Assembly (NCBI RefSeq): GCF_000336815.1
Contig: NZ_AOLG01000009.1
Coordinates: forward strand, 59,000 to 122,999
Reading direction: 5' to 3'
From: Haloferax prahovense DSM 18310
GTDB lineage: Archaea; Halobacteriota; Halobacteria; Halobacteriales; Haloferacaceae
DNA: 64,000 bases
The first letter of the stretch is position 1. Every line of letters starts with the position of its first letter. Below the pieces are notes generated by a model. It ran no database searches. It was given only the letters and a program-made list of their open reading frames with translations, and was not told the DNA's origin. Shown here piece by piece: positions 25,331-35,659 of this stretch. A program made the position numbers and the translations under genes.

Positions 25331-28065
25331 TCGCCGTCACCGCCGTCCAGCTTCGACTGCCACGCCTGCACCTTCGCCATCAGGTCCAGCGGCGACGTGT
25401 CGTTCACGTCGGTCGCCCGGAGTTCGTCGAGGACGGCTTCGGTTTCCGGGTCCGGCGCGGCCCCGGACTCGGTCTCTGTCTCGGCGTCGGCCGCCTCGGC
25501 GCTCGCCCCGGCGAGCGCCCCGGCCGACCCGTTGCCCGTTGCGCCGTTCGCGGGCGCACCGGAGCCCGTCGAATCGTCGGCGGAGTCGCCGCCCTCCGCG
25601 ACTTTCATCTGTCCGCTTCCCACGTCGAAGACGGCCTGTACGGGTTCCGAGGTTCCGGACCCCCTCGCCTCGATGGCCTTCTCCTCGCGGAGCCGGTCGA
25701 GCACGTCGGCGGCGCGGTCGACGACCGGGCGCGGAACCCCCGCCAAATCGGCGACGTGAATCCCGTAGCTCCGGTCGGTCGGGCCGTCGACGACGGTCCT
25801 GAGGAAGGTCACGTCGCCGTCGCGCTCGTCGGCCGCGACGTGGACGTTGGCGACGCGGTCGAGGTGGTCCGCGAGGGTCGTCAGCTCGTGGTAGTGCGTG
25901 GCGAAGAGCGTCTTGGCCCGTATCTCATTATGCAGGTACTCGGTGGCCGCCCACGCGATGGAGATGCCGTCGTAGGTGGCGGTTCCGCGGCCCACCTCGT
26001 CGAGGATGACGAGCGAGTCCTCGGTGGCCGAGTGGAGGATGTTCGAGAGTTCCTGCATCTCGACCATGAACGTCGAGCGACCCTGCGCGAGTTCGTCCAG
26101 CGCGCCGACGCGGGTGTAGATGCCGTCGACGACGCCGACGGTCGCCGAGCGCGCGGGCACGAAGCTCCCCACCTGCGCGAGGAGCGTGATGAGCGCCGCC
26201 TGCCGCATGTACGTCGATTTGCCCGACATGTTCGGCCCGGTGACGATGAGGAAGCCGCGCTCGTCGTCCATGCGGAGGTCGTTCGGGACGAAGTCGGTCG
26301 TCGTCTCCACGACCGGGTGGCGACCGGCCTCGATGTCGAGCGCCCCGGCGTCCGTGAGTTCGGGTCGGGTCCACCCGTTGCCGGCGGCGTGGGTCGCAAG
26401 CGACGCCAGCGCGTCCACCTCGGCGATGGTTCGACCCACGTCCTGCAGGAGTTCGGCGCGCCGGGCCACGCGCTCGCGGAGTTCTTCGAACAGTTCGTAC
26501 TCGAGGTCGCCGCGGGCCTCTTCGAGCCGGAGAATCTCGCGTTCTTTCTCCTCTAACTCCTCGGTGACGAAGCGCTTCGAGTTCTTGAGCGTCTTTATCT
26601 GCCGGTAGTGGTCGGGGACCTGGTCGGCGACCGACTTGCCGACCTGGATGTAGTAGCCGTCGGTCTTGTTGCGGTCGACGGTGACGTGCGAGAGGCCGTG
26701 GTCCCGCTTTTCGCGGTCGGCGAGCGTGTCGAGCCACGACTTCGCCGACTCGTGGCGCTCGATGAGGTCGTCGAGTTCGTCGTCGTAGCCCTGCTGGAAC
26801 AGCCCGCCCTGCGTGACCGTCTTCGGCGGGTCCTCGGCGAGCGCGTCGGCGAGGTCGGCTCGGAGGTCGGCCGCGGCGTCCCGGTCCGGCCGCGAGACGA
26901 CTTCCGCGAGCGGGGAGTCCGCGAGTTCGGTCCCCTCGATGGCGTCGGCGAGCGCGGGAAGCACAGAGAGGGTGTCCCGAACCGAGAGCAAGTCGGACGC
27001 GCCGGCGCTCCCGGACGCCGACCGGGAGGCGAGTCGTTCGAGGTCGTACGCCCCGTCGAGTACCTCGCGAACGCGCTCGCGGGCGAGGGCGGCCGAGGCG
27101 AGCGACTGCACGGCGTCGAGTCGGCGGGCGAGTTCGTCGCGGTCGCGCCGCGGGCGGGTCAGCCACTCGCGGAGGAGGCGGCCGCCGGGAGAGGTGACGG
27201 TGTGGTCTATCGTGTCGAACAGCGACCCCGAGCGGTCGCCGTGCATCGTCTCGGTGAGTTCGAGGTTGCGCTGGGTGGTCGCGTCGAGTTCGAGTAGGTC
27301 CGAAGGGTGGTAGACCTGCAGGCGCGTCATCGACCGGAGGACGCCCGCGCCCGTCTCCTCGACGTAGGCGAGGACGCCGCCGGCGGCGCGGGTCGCGAGG
27401 TCGGAGTCGAGACCGACGCTGTCGACCGTGGACGCGCCGAACTGCTCGCGGACGGCGTGGCGGGCGCGACCCGGCGCGAACGCCTCGGTGGAGAAAAGCG
27501 AGAAGGAGGCGTCCGTGGCCTCGCGCAGGCGAGAGAGCGTCTCGTCGTCGCCGCGCAGTTCCGGGCCGGGGAGGACTTCGACGGGGGCGAAGCGGTAGAG
27601 TTCGGCCGCGGCGTCGTCGACGGTCGCGGCCTCGGTGACGAGGAACTGGCCGGTGGTGATGTCGGCGAACGCGAGGCCGACGCCGTCGCCGTCGGTCACG
27701 ACGGCCGCGAGGAACTGCGCGTCGGCGCGGGAGGTTTCGAGAAGCGTCCCCGGCGTGACAACGCGCTTGATTTCTCGGCGAAGGTCGCCGGACTCGGTCT
27801 CGTACTGGTCGGCGACGGCGACCCGGTAGCCGCGCTCGACGAGCGCCTTGAGGTAGGGCGTCAGGTCGTTCAGCGGCACGCCCGCCATCGGGTACGACGA
27901 CCCGTGCGAGGACTTCTGGGAGACCTTGAGGTCGAGTTCGCGGCCGACCGTCTCGGCGTCGTCGGCGAAGAACTCGTAGAAGTCGCCGCACTGCATGGCG
28001 AGCAGGTCGGCGTCGGTCTCCTCTTTCAGCGAGAGGAACTGTCCGACGATTCCCTGAGTAGTCAT
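25327..28065 (-). CDS. mutS: DNA mismatch recognition protein MutS
   Basis: A 912-residue MutS1-type protein. The mismatch-contacting F-x-E motif is in GDFYEFF (F29, E31). The ATPase has Walker A GPNMSGKSTYM (about 613) and Walker B LVILDEVGRGTATYDG (about 687). A G/A/T/D-rich segment precedes a C-terminal helix pair (about 870-912). It is first in the mutS-mutL operon. A TATA-like GTTTTATCC on the minus strand about 30 bases upstream of 28065 suggests a leaderless transcript. It diverges from the binding-protein gene. Confidence 0.95.
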   Translation of the reverse strand: MTTQGIVGQFLSLKEETDADLLAMQCGDFYEFFADDAETVGRELDLKVSQKSSHGSSYPMAGVPLNDLTPYLKALVERGYRVAVADQYETESGDLRREIKRVVTPGTLLETSRADAQFLAAVVTDGDGVGLAFADITTGQFLVTEAATVDDAAAELYRFAPVEVLPGPELRGDDETLSRLREATDASFSLFSTEAFAPGRARHAVREQFGASTVDSVGLDSDLATRAAGGVLAYVEETGAGVLRSMTRLQVYHPSDLLELDATTQRNLELTETMHGDRSGSLFDTIDHTVTSPGGRLLREWLTRPRRDRDELARRLDAVQSLASAALARERVREVLDGAYDLERLASRSASGSAGASDLLSVRDTLSVLPALADAIEGTELADSPLAEVVSRPDRDAAADLRADLADALAEDPPKTVTQGGLFQQGYDDELDDLIERHESAKSWLDTLADREKRDHGLSHVTVDRNKTDGYYIQVGKSVADQVPDHYRQIKTLKNSKRFVTEELEEKEREILRLEEARGDLEYELFEELRERVARRAELLQDVGRTIAEVDALASLATHAAGNGWTRPELTDAGALDIEAGRHPVVETTTDFVPNDLRMDDERGFLIVTGPNMSGKSTYMRQAALITLLAQVGSFVPARSATVGVVDGIYTRVGALDELAQGRSTFMVEMQELSNILHSATEDSLVILDEVGRGTATYDGISIAWAATEYLHNEIRAKTLFATHYHELTTLADHLDRVANVHVAADERDGDVTFLRTVVDGPTDRSYGIHVADLAGVPRPVVDRAADVLDRLREEKAIEARGSGTSEPVQAVFDVGSGQMKVAEGGDSADDSTGSGAPANGATGNGSAGALAGASAEAADAETETESGAAPDPETEAVLDELRATDVNDTSPLDLMAKVQAWQSKLDGGDGE

Positions 28066-28251
28066 GTCCGCACGTGGGTGGGCCGGCGGATAAAACGCTA
28101 CGATGCCCCAGTCGTGAGGGAGTGCGAGCGTCCCGAAACTGACCCCTCGTCGCGACGACTCGCTCGGATGTTGCGTGGTAGCACATCCATATTTCGTGTT
28201 CGATGTTGGACAGCCGTCCCAAAAATACAGCGTATGATAATCGGCGGCCCA

Positions 28252-28261
28252 AAATTATATA
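28252..28261 (+). promoter_or_regulatory. TATA box for binding-protein/transducer operon
   Basis: AAATTATATA lies about 27 bases upstream of the GTG at 28284. That is the distance expected between an archaeal TATA box and a leaderless start, and it helps select that start codon. Confidence 0.55.
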
Positions 28262-28283
28262 CGGGAGTTGTCTCGGAAAATCT

Positions 28284-29528
28284 GTGACAGCAAGGTACGA
28301 CAGACGGACGTTTCTCCGCACCGCCGCCGGCGCGGTGGGGCTCGGCTCGCTGTCCGGGTGCGTGGGGACGTTCGGAACGGAGTCCGGGGAGCCCGTTCGA
28401 TTCGGGGCGATGTTGCCCGTCAGCGGGTCGCTGGAGCAGGTGGGAACGCACGGCAAGCGCGCCGCCGAGCAGGCGGTCGAAGACATCAACCGCGCGGGCG
28501 GCGTGCTCGGGCGGCCGGTCGAACTGACCACCGTGGACACGGAGGGGTCCGCGTCGGTCGCAACCGACGGCTACGCCTCGCTGGCCGACGCGGGCGTCGT
28601 CGGCTTCGTCGGCGGCCTCGTCAGCGACGTGTCGCTCGCGCTCGCCCCCGAGGCGGCCGACGACGCCGTCATGGAGATGAGCCCGGCGAGCACGAACCCG
28701 CGGCTCTCGGAGGCCGGGCGCGCCGACGGTCGGAAGTTCTTCGGCCGCACCGTCCCGAGCGACAGCCTGCAGGCGACCGCGATGGCGAAGATTCTCGACG
28801 CGCCGCAGTACGCCGACGCCGACCGGGTCGCCGTACTCACCGTCGACGGGGCCTTCGGTTCCGACCTCGGCACCGCACTCGGCGACCAACTCGACGCGGA
28901 GGTCGTCACCGAGGTCAGCTACGACCCGACCGCGGACGACTTCGGCGGCGTCGTCGACGAGGTGTTCGCCGACTCGCCCGACGCGGTCGGCTTCGTCAGC
29001 GTCCCCGGGCAGGAGGGGGGCGTCCTCGACGCCTACGGCGCGTCCGACTACGAGGCCCCGTGGGTCTTCTCGGCGGGCCTGTTCGACGGCGAGATTCCGC
29101 CCTATTACGAGGGCTTCTACAGCGCCTCGCTGTCGTCGGTTCGGACTGACGGCTACTTTCACCTCTCCCAGCGGCTCTCCGACATCGCGCCGCTGCAACC
29201 CTACGCGGCGAACGCCTACGACGCCCTGTTCCTCATGGCGACCGCGGCGGAGTACGCGGGCGAGGCGTCGGGTCCGGCCATCGCAGACGCCCTGCAGACC
29301 GTCTCGGGCGGAACCGGACACACCGTCTCGGTCGGCGAGTTCGACCGGGTTCGAACGCTCGTCGACGCCGGCCGCGAACTGAACTATCAGGGCGCGTCGA
29401 GCGGGGTCGACCTCACGGAGGCGCTCGAACCGCTGAGTTCGTACCTCGTCGAGCGGGTCCACAACGGCTCGGTCGAGCAGGTCGAACTCCTCCAGCGCCA
29501 GTTCTTCGAGTCCGGAGGTGACCAATGA
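28284..29528 (+). CDS. Tat-exported lipoprotein, amino-acid-type periplasmic binding protein
   Basis: A 414-residue protein starting at GTG. It has twin-arginine motif RRTFLR, a hydrophobic core and lipobox LSGC, then a type 1 periplasmic binding fold ([18 protein letters not shown] onward) of the branched-chain amino acid (LivJ) family. No ABC permease or ATPase follows. Instead its stop overlaps the ATG of a membrane transducer by four bases. This layout matches the BasB-BasT and CosB-CosT pairs of Halobacterium, in which the binding protein presents its ligand to a chemotaxis transducer. Ligand identity is unknown; branched-chain amino acids are a guess. Confidence 0.88.
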   Translation: MTARYDRRTFLRTAAGAVGLGSLSGCVGTFGTESGEPVRFGAMLPVSGSLEQVGTHGKRAAEQAVEDINRAGGVLGRPVELTTVDTEGSASVATDGYASLADAGVVGFVGGLVSDVSLALAPEAADDAVMEMSPASTNPRLSEAGRADGRKFFGRTVPSDSLQATAMAKILDAPQYADADRVAVLTVDGAFGSDLGTALGDQLDAEVVTEVSYDPTADDFGGVVDEVFADSPDAVGFVSVPGQEGGVLDAYGASDYEAPWVFSAGLFDGEIPPYYEGFYSASLSSVRTDGYFHLSQRLSDIAPLQPYAANAYDALFLMATAAEYAGEASGPAIADALQTVSGGTGHTVSVGEFDRVRTLVDAGRELNYQGASSGVDLTEALEPLSSYLVERVHNGSVEQVELLQRQFFESGGDQ

Positions 29529-31966
29529 ACCCGTTTTCGCGGCTGACGAGCCTCCTCGAACGGGCGCTTCCGAACGTGATTCGCCGCCGCTACGCGGCGA
29601 AGTTCGGGGTCGTGCTCCTCCTCATCGCGCTCGTCATGGGCGGCGCGGGCGCGTACATCCACTTCGACACCAAGTCGGTCGTCGAGTCGCAGACCGAGTC
29701 GCAGATTCGCGGCGCGGCGGCGACGGAGGCCAAGTCGGTCTCCGACTGGGTGACCTCGAAGGAGTCCACCGTCTCGTTCCTCGCCGAGTCGCTCGCGGAC
29801 CAACCGGCTGGTACTCCGCCCGCCGACCACCAGCGGTGGCTCGAAGGGAAGCTCATCCAACTCTCCGGTGACGTCCGTTCGCTCCACTACGTCGACGCCG
29901 ACACCGGCGCGGTCGTCGCGAGCACGACCGACAGCGCGACCGGGCAGTCGCTCGACTCGCTGTCCGCGCCGTGGGCCGACGACGCCGCGTCGCTGTCGTC
30001 GGGCCAGTCCGTGACCGTCACCGAGCCGTACGAGTCCGGCGGCGAGCCGGTCGTCGCGTTCGCCGCGCCCGTCTCCGGGGCCAACGGCGCAATCGTCCTG
30101 ACGGCGTCGCTCCAAGCGGGCCCCCACCAGTTCGAATCGCCCTACGCGACCGGTGACACCAAGGTCGTCTCCGAGTCGGGAACCATCCTCTTCGACAACC
30201 GGAAGGCGTCTATCCTCGACCAGTACGCGGCCGCCGACGGCTCGTCCATCGAGGCCATCGACGCGGCGCTGTCCGGGCAGACCGGCTACGAGGTCGTCTC
30301 CGCCCGCACGGGCATGGAGTCCGGCGAGTACGCGATGGCGTACGCGCCCATCACCGGAACCGACTGGGTGCTCACCTACCACGTGCCGGCCGACCGGGCG
30401 TTCGCGCTCCAGTCGCAGGTGACGACGAACGTGATGCTCCTCGTCGCGTTCGGCGTCGGCGCGCTGTTCCTCGTCGGCGCGACCATGGGCCGCGGCACCG
30501 CGCGGTCCCTCTCGGTCGTCGCTCGCAACGCCGACGACATCGCCAACGGCGAGGTCGACGGCGACCTCCCGAACACCGTCCGAATCGACGAGATGGGGCG
30601 GCTGTACGACTCCTTCGAGTCGATGCAGTCGTACCTCACGACCGTCGCCGGGCAGGCCGAGGCGCTCGCCGACAAGCGCTTCGACGACCCCGTCCTCGAC
30701 GAGGACATCCCGGGGTCGTTCGGCGAGTCGATGGGCCAGACGCACACGGAACTCGAAGCCCTCATCACCGAACTCGAAGCGAAGGCCGCCGAGTTCAGCG
30801 AGACGATGGCGGACGCCGCCGACGGCAATCTCACGCGCCGGATGTCGGAGGACGCCGACAACGACGCGATGAACGAGATGGCGCGGTCGTTCAACGACAT
30901 GGCCGACGAGCTCGAAGCGACCGTCGCGGAGGTCGTCGCGTTCGCCGAGACCGTCGCCGCGGCCAGCCAGGAGGTCACCGCGAGCTCCCAGGAGATAGAG
31001 CGCGCGAGCCGACAGGTCAGCGAGTCCACGCAGGTCATGGCCGAGGGCGCGCACGAACAGCGCGAGAACCTCCGGCAGACGACGAGCGAGACGAGCAACC
31101 TCTCTGCGACCATCGAGGAGGTCGCCTCCTCGGCGAGCGAGCTCGAACGGACCGCCCAGCACACCCTCGAAGCGAGCGAGGACGGCCACGAGGCGGCCGC
31201 CAACGCCATCGACACCATCGAGACCGTCGAGACGCAGACCCGCCGGACGGTCGACCGCATCGAGGACCTCGAAGGCGACATGGCCGAAATCGGCGACATC
31301 GTCGAACTCATCACCGACATCGCGGAGCAGACGAACATCCTCGCGCTCAACGCGAACATCGAGGCCGCCCGCGCCGGCGAGGCCGGCGAGGGCTTCTCGG
31401 TCGTTGCAAACGAGGTCAAGGAACTCGCCGGCGAGACCAAGGCCTCGGCCGAGGAAATCGAGGCGACCATCGAGGAGGTCCAAGCGAAGTCCGCGGCGTC
31501 CGTCTCCGAGATGCGCGAGACGCGCGACGCCGTCGACTCCGGCGTCGACGCGGTCCAGACCGCCCGCGACTCGCTCGACACTATCGTCGAGAACGTCCGC
31601 GAGACGACCGACGGCGTCGACGAAATCAGCCGGACCACGGACGAGCAGGCCGCCTCGACCGAGGAGGTCGCGTCGATGATGGACCGCGTCTCCGATATCA
31701 GCGACGAGACCGCCGAGCGCGCCGAGTCGGTCGCGGCCGCGGCCGAAGAACAGACCGCCTCGCTCAGCGAGGTCTCCGACGGCGCGGACCGTCTCGCTAC
31801 CCAGTCCGAGCAGCTGATGTCGCTCGTCTCCGAGTTCACCGTCGACTACGACGCTGCGGACCGCGACGGCGCGTTCGCCGACTCCGACGCCGCGTCGACC
31901 GCCGAACTCGACGCCCCGGCGACCGACGGCGGCCTCGACGGCGACCGCCCCGGCGACCTCGACTGA
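29525..31966 (+). CDS. Membrane chemotaxis transducer (Htr/MCP) paired with binding protein
   Basis: An 813-residue transducer. It has TM1 (about 22-42), a large extracellular sensor (about 43-295, dCACHE-like), TM2 (about 301-320) and a HAMP region (about 325-375). A second HAMP-like stretch and a long coiled coil follow. The signalling tip is [20 protein letters not shown] (about 600). Q/E-rich coiled-coil segments offer methylation sites. It should control CheA, which is encoded elsewhere. An SD GGAGGTGA (29514-29521) inside the upstream gene and the ATGA overlap indicate coupled translation with the binding protein. Confidence 0.9.
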   Translation: MNPFSRLTSLLERALPNVIRRRYAAKFGVVLLLIALVMGGAGAYIHFDTKSVVESQTESQIRGAAATEAKSVSDWVTSKESTVSFLAESLADQPAGTPPADHQRWLEGKLIQLSGDVRSLHYVDADTGAVVASTTDSATGQSLDSLSAPWADDAASLSSGQSVTVTEPYESGGEPVVAFAAPVSGANGAIVLTASLQAGPHQFESPYATGDTKVVSESGTILFDNRKASILDQYAAADGSSIEAIDAALSGQTGYEVVSARTGMESGEYAMAYAPITGTDWVLTYHVPADRAFALQSQVTTNVMLLVAFGVGALFLVGATMGRGTARSLSVVARNADDIANGEVDGDLPNTVRIDEMGRLYDSFESMQSYLTTVAGQAEALADKRFDDPVLDEDIPGSFGESMGQTHTELEALITELEAKAAEFSETMADAADGNLTRRMSEDADNDAMNEMARSFNDMADELEATVAEVVAFAETVAAASQEVTASSQEIERASRQVSESTQVMAEGAHEQRENLRQTTSETSNLSATIEEVASSASELERTAQHTLEASEDGHEAAANAIDTIETVETQTRRTVDRIEDLEGDMAEIGDIVELITDIAEQTNILALNANIEAARAGEAGEGFSVVANEVKELAGETKASAEEIEATIEEVQAKSAASVSEMRETRDAVDSGVDAVQTARDSLDTIVENVRETTDGVDEISRTTDEQAASTEEVASMMDRVSDISDETAERAESVAAAAEEQTASLSEVSDGADRLATQSEQLMSLVSEFTVDYDAADRDGAFADSDAASTAELDAPATDGGLDGDRPGDLD

Positions 31967-32024
31967 CGACGTGACCGCCACGACCGCCCCGCTGGAGCGC
32001 GGTTTCGCGGCGGTCTGAACCGCT

Positions 32025-32112
32025 AGTCCCCGTTCGGTCCTCTCCAGTCCCCCACTCGGCCCTTCCCGATTCCCCGTTCGGCCCTCTTTGGTTCCCCCGT
32101 TCGGCTCTCCCA
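32025..32112 (+). repeat. Degenerate tandem repeat, about four 22-base units
   Basis: Units of 21 to 23 bases with core CCCCGTTCGGYCCTCTCC follow each other at about 32025, 32046, 32069 and 32092, with mismatches. They lie between two transducer genes and downstream of the first stop. They are too few, too short and too degenerate for CRISPR and contain no spacers. Confidence 0.6.
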
Positions 32113-32249
32113 CGCACCGACCGCTTTCTTCGACCGTTCCGTTTTCCACACCCGGGTCCACCAGGAGATACCGCTTTTGTACCAGTCGAATCTCAGATAT
32201 GATAATTCAGAGCGTAGCGTTATACCGGCAATCCGCGTGAGGTGGACGT

Positions 32250-33908
32250 ATGGACCTGCTTTCGCGACTCGCGGCGCTGGTCCCGGGGGTCGGGGCTCGG
32301 ACGCGGACCGACGGTGGCGCACAGGCGGACGAACGAGGGACGGTCGCGCTGGCGGCGGAGCGACTGGACACGGGTGCTCTGCTCGACGGCGTGGGGATGC
32401 CGGTGTTCGTCCTCGACGCCGACGGCCACGTCATCTCGTGGAACGACCCGATTACGAAGCTCACGGGCGTCCCCGCCGCGGAGGCGCTCGGGTCGGAACA
32501 CGTGAGCGAACTGTTCTACCCGGACGGCCGGCGGGCGAAGACGCTCGCCGACAAGGTGCTCGACGACCCGCGGAGCGCCGACGTGGTCCACGGGCTCGAC
32601 GTGGTCGACGAGGGTAGCCGGCTCTACCGCGACACCAGTACCATGACCGACCGACACGGCGCGGACCGCCACATCGCTTTCACCGCCCAACCGCTGTTCG
32701 AGGGCGACGAACTGGTCGGCGTCGTCGAGGCGGTCCACGACCGGACCGACGCCGTGGAGAAACAGCGGGCGTCCGAGGCGCTCGTCGACGAGGTCTCGAC
32801 CACCATCGGGAGCCTCACGGCAGGCGACCTCTCGGCCCGCGCGTCCTTCGCGGACGACCGTGGCGTCCTCAACGACGAGACGCTGGCGGTCGTCTCGGAC
32901 CTCAACGAGATGGCGACCCGGTTCGACCGCCTCGCCAGCGAAGTCGACGCCACGACCGCCGACCTCGGCGGCGCGATTCAGCGGGCCGCGACCGCCGCGA
33001 CCGACATCGAGTCGCAGGTCACGGAGCAGGCGGACCTCCTCTCGACGGGGTCCGAGGAGATGCAGGAGCTATCGGCCAGCATGGAGGAGATAGCGGCCAC
33101 CTCCGACGAGGTCGCGTCGGCGGCGAACCAGGCCCGCGCGGCCGCCGAAAACGGGCAGGAGGCCGGCCAGAGCATCCGGAGCGCGACCGACCAGGTCATC
33201 GACATCTCCGACGAACTGCTCGACAGCGTGACCGAACTCCAACAGCGCATGGTCGTCATCGAGGAGGTCGTCGAGGTCATCGCGGAGGTCGCAGACCGGA
33301 CGAACCTGCTCGCGCTCAACGCGAACATCGAGGCCGCCCGCGCGGGCGAAGCGGGCGAGGGCTTCTCGGTCGTCGCCGACGAGGTCAAACAGCTCGCGAA
33401 CCAGACCCACGAGCACACGGAGGAAATCGCCGACAGCATCGCCGAGATTCAAGAGCAGGCCGACGAGACGGTGCTGGCCTCCGAGCAGTCCCACGAGCAG
33501 ATTCAGGTCGCCTCCGGCGAAATCGAGGACGTGCTCGCCTCGCTCTCCGAAATCGCGGACGCCGCGGACTCCGCTGCCAACGGCGTCACCGAGGTCGCCC
33601 GCGCGACCGACTCGCAGGCGACGAACATCGAGGAGGTCACGACCACGATTCAGGTGGCCCAAGAGCACGCGACCGCCGCCGAGGCGTCGACGACCGACAT
33701 CACCGACGCGACGGCCGACCAGACGGTCGCGCTCGACGCGCTCGCCGACCGGGTGGACGCCCTCGTCGGCGGCGACGCGGCGGCGGTCGAGGAACTGGAC
33801 GCGATGGACTTCGACGAAGTGGTCGACGGCGCGGACGCCGACTCGATTCGCGCGGCGACCGACGGCGGCTCTGCGGACGAGTTCGGCGGGTTCCAGTTCG
33901 ACCGGTAG
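32250..33908 (+). CDS. Soluble PAS-domain chemotaxis transducer
   Basis: A 552-residue transducer without transmembrane segments. The PAS domain (about 45-170) has [17 protein letters not shown], a helical HAMP-like linker follows (about 180-230), and the methyl-accepting signalling domain has [20 protein letters not shown] near residue 350. The C-terminal tail is acidic and ends [10 protein letters not shown]. It probably senses a cytoplasmic cue such as redox state or a small metabolite and signals to CheA. The SD GAGGTGG (32239-32245) fixes the start at 32250. It is likely an independent unit, 283 bases after the membrane transducer. Confidence 0.9.
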   Translation: MDLLSRLAALVPGVGARTRTDGGAQADERGTVALAAERLDTGALLDGVGMPVFVLDADGHVISWNDPITKLTGVPAAEALGSEHVSELFYPDGRRAKTLADKVLDDPRSADVVHGLDVVDEGSRLYRDTSTMTDRHGADRHIAFTAQPLFEGDELVGVVEAVHDRTDAVEKQRASEALVDEVSTTIGSLTAGDLSARASFADDRGVLNDETLAVVSDLNEMATRFDRLASEVDATTADLGGAIQRAATAATDIESQVTEQADLLSTGSEEMQELSASMEEIAATSDEVASAANQARAAAENGQEAGQSIRSATDQVIDISDELLDSVTELQQRMVVIEEVVEVIAEVADRTNLLALNANIEAARAGEAGEGFSVVADEVKQLANQTHEHTEEIADSIAEIQEQADETVLASEQSHEQIQVASGEIEDVLASLSEIADAADSAANGVTEVARATDSQATNIEEVTTTIQVAQEHATAAEASTTDITDATADQTVALDALADRVDALVGGDAAAVEELDAMDFDEVVDGADADSIRAATDGGSADEFGGFQFDR

Positions 33909-33955
33909 CGCGACCGACTCGGGGCGTTCGACGACGCCGCGTTGGAGTTCTCTTC

Positions 33956-34768
33956 TCAGTCGAGACTGATTGCGCAGCTCTCGACGTAATCGATGTCCTC
34001 GATGGAGTCGACGCCGCCCTCGCCGCAGACGGGGCAGTCCGGGTTCTTCCGGTACGGGACCGTCTCGAACGTCATATCCATGGCGTCGTAAAACAGGAGC
34101 CGGCCGTCGAGCACCTCGCCCTCGTCGAGGAGGATTTTCATCGCTTCCGTCGCCTGAATACAGCCGACCGTGCCGGGGAGAACACCGAGGACGCCGGTCG
34201 TCGCGCAGTCGGGGACGGTCCCCGGTTCGGGCGCTTCGGCGAACAGACATCGGTAACACGGCCCCTCGGGGACGAGCGTCGTCGCCTGCCCCTCGAACTT
34301 GTATATCGCGCCGTGGACCAGCGGGATTCCCTCGAAGCGACAGACGTCGTTGAGGAGGTAGCGCGTCGGGAAGTTGTCCGAGGCGTCGACCACCACGTCC
34401 GCGCTCGCGACGACCTCGTGGACGTTCGACTTGTCCACGCGGGCCTCGACCGGCTCGACCGACACGTCGGGGTTGAGCCCGCGGACGAACGCGGCGGCGC
34501 TCTCGGCTTTGGCCACCCCTACGTCGTCGTCGCGGTGGATGACCTGTCGCTGGAGGTTGCTCCGCTCGACCACGTCGTCGTCGACGACGACGAGTTCGCC
34601 GACGCCGACCGCCGCGAGGTACTCGATGGCCGGCGCGCCCAACCCGCCCGCGCCGACGACGACGACCCGCGCCGAGAGCAGTCGCTCTTGGCCCTCCGGG
34701 CCGACCTCGTCCATGATGATGTGCCGCGAGTAGCGGTCCAACTGGGTGGCGTCGAGTGAGAGCGTCAT
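33956..34768 (-). CDS. ubaA: E1-like enzyme UbaA (adenylyltransferase for SAMPs and sulfur transfer)
   Basis: A 270-residue MoeB/ThiF/E1-type enzyme. The nucleotide loop is GAGGLGAPAIEYL (39-51) and the adenylation region is SNLQRQVIHRDDDVG (70-84). Zinc knuckles are C171-x2-C174 and CPVC near residue 252. The catalytic Cys is C188 (VPDCATTG), the same number known for Haloferax UbaA (HVO_0558). It adenylates the C-terminus of the ubiquitin-like SAMP proteins, for protein tagging and for sulfur delivery to molybdopterin and tRNA thiolation. The partner ncsA is 26 kb away. A divergent rhodanese gene starts about 135 bases from its 5' end. Confidence 0.95.
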   Translation of the reverse strand: MTLSLDATQLDRYSRHIIMDEVGPEGQERLLSARVVVVGAGGLGAPAIEYLAAVGVGELVVVDDDVVERSNLQRQVIHRDDDVGVAKAESAAAFVRGLNPDVSVEPVEARVDKSNVHEVVASADVVVDASDNFPTRYLLNDVCRFEGIPLVHGAIYKFEGQATTLVPEGPCYRCLFAEAPEPGTVPDCATTGVLGVLPGTVGCIQATEAMKILLDEGEVLDGRLLFYDAMDMTFETVPYRKNPDCPVCGEGGVDSIEDIDYVESCAISLD

Positions 34769-34903
34769 ATCCCGAGGTTGGCGTCGACCCCGAATAAAGC
34801 CGCGGCACGGGCGCGCCCCGTTCCTCGACGCTCAGACCGCCGTCTCCGACGACGGCATCGCCGGAAGCGACGCGCCTTTGACGCTCCGCCCGTCACGTCG
34901 GGT

Positions 34904-35251
34904 ATGGTCGCCGAGACGACGCCCGACGAACTACGCGAGAGACTGGCCGACGACGAAGACATCGCCGTCGTCGACATCCGAGACCCCTCGTCGTACGCGT
35001 CCGGACACATCCCCGATTCGGAGAACCTCCCGGCGGCGACGCTCGGGCCCGAGGTGTTCGACCGCGAGTGGCCCGCCGAGGTCGTCGTCTCGTGTTACGT
35101 CGGCAAGAGTTCGAAGCAGGTCGCCTCGGTGCTGGACGACAACGTCGACGCCGACGTGTCCAGCCTCCGCGGCGGCTTCGACGCGTGGGACGGCGCGGTC
35201 GAAGACGGGTCCGAGGGCGAGGCGGACCTCGGACCCACGTCGCCGTTCTGA
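34904..35251 (+). CDS. Single-domain rhodanese sulfurtransferase
   Basis: A 115-residue rhodanese domain: VVDIRDPSSYASGHIPDSEN, active-site loop C64-YVGKSS and a GGFDAW-type C-terminal motif. The Cys would carry a persulfide. Its divergent position next to ubaA makes a role in sulfur supply to the SAMP/tRNA thiolation system plausible, but this is inference from context. The start at 34904 fits the normal N-terminus; the ORF extension upstream is unsupported. Confidence 0.85.
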   Translation: MVAETTPDELRERLADDEDIAVVDIRDPSSYASGHIPDSENLPAATLGPEVFDREWPAEVVVSCYVGKSSKQVASVLDDNVDADVSSLRGGFDAWDGAVEDGSEGEADLGPTSPF

Positions 35252-35306
35252 GTCGCCGACGGATTTTCACGACGGCTCATCTCGACTCGCAGAGCGACGC
35301 CCGAAT

Positions 35307-35540
35307 CTACGCCCCGGGAACCGTGACGGGCGACCCCCGCCGCCGGTTCCGGTTTTGGAGGTAGAAGACGAAGACGGCGAGACCGCCGAGCACCGGCAGG
35401 AGGACGAACGCGACGAAGAACCCGACGGCCCACATGTCCGCCGTGTCCATCGCGCGGCGCTTCGCGTCCCGGTATATCCACGCCGCCCCGAGGACCGCGG
35501 CGGCGAGGAGCAGCGGCCCGCTGATTTCGATACTGACCAT
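35307..35540 (-). CDS. Small two-helix membrane protein
   Basis: A 77-residue protein with two predicted transmembrane helices (about 5-22 and 36-61) and a basic C-terminal tail (QNRNRRRGSP). The function is unknown. It is convergent with the rhodanese gene and follows rpl15e on the same strand, with a gap of about 120 bases. Confidence 0.7.
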   Translation of the reverse strand: MVSIEISGPLLLAAAVLGAAWIYRDAKRRAMDTADMWAVGFFVAFVLLPVLGGLAVFVFYLQNRNRRRGSPVTVPGA

Positions 35541-35659
35541 GCAGTCGCGTCAGTAGTTCTGACCGACCGAAATAAGCGTACGGGCCGTCGATTCCGACGG
35601 AGACGAAGCCGCTGCTCGGCGGTGGATAAAGAGAGAAGATTGGCGCGGTGCGCGGGGCG

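Noticed and set aside
32025..32112. Possible CRISPR array
   Set aside because: The units are contiguous, imperfect and about 22 bases long without spacers, and no cas gene is present in the window.
29387..32161. 924-codon minus-strand open frame opposite the membrane transducer
   Set aside because: It is a mirror frame of a well-supported transducer gene, has a low-complexity G/R/D/V-rich translation and no family motifs. In this GC-rich genome stops are rare on the opposite strand.
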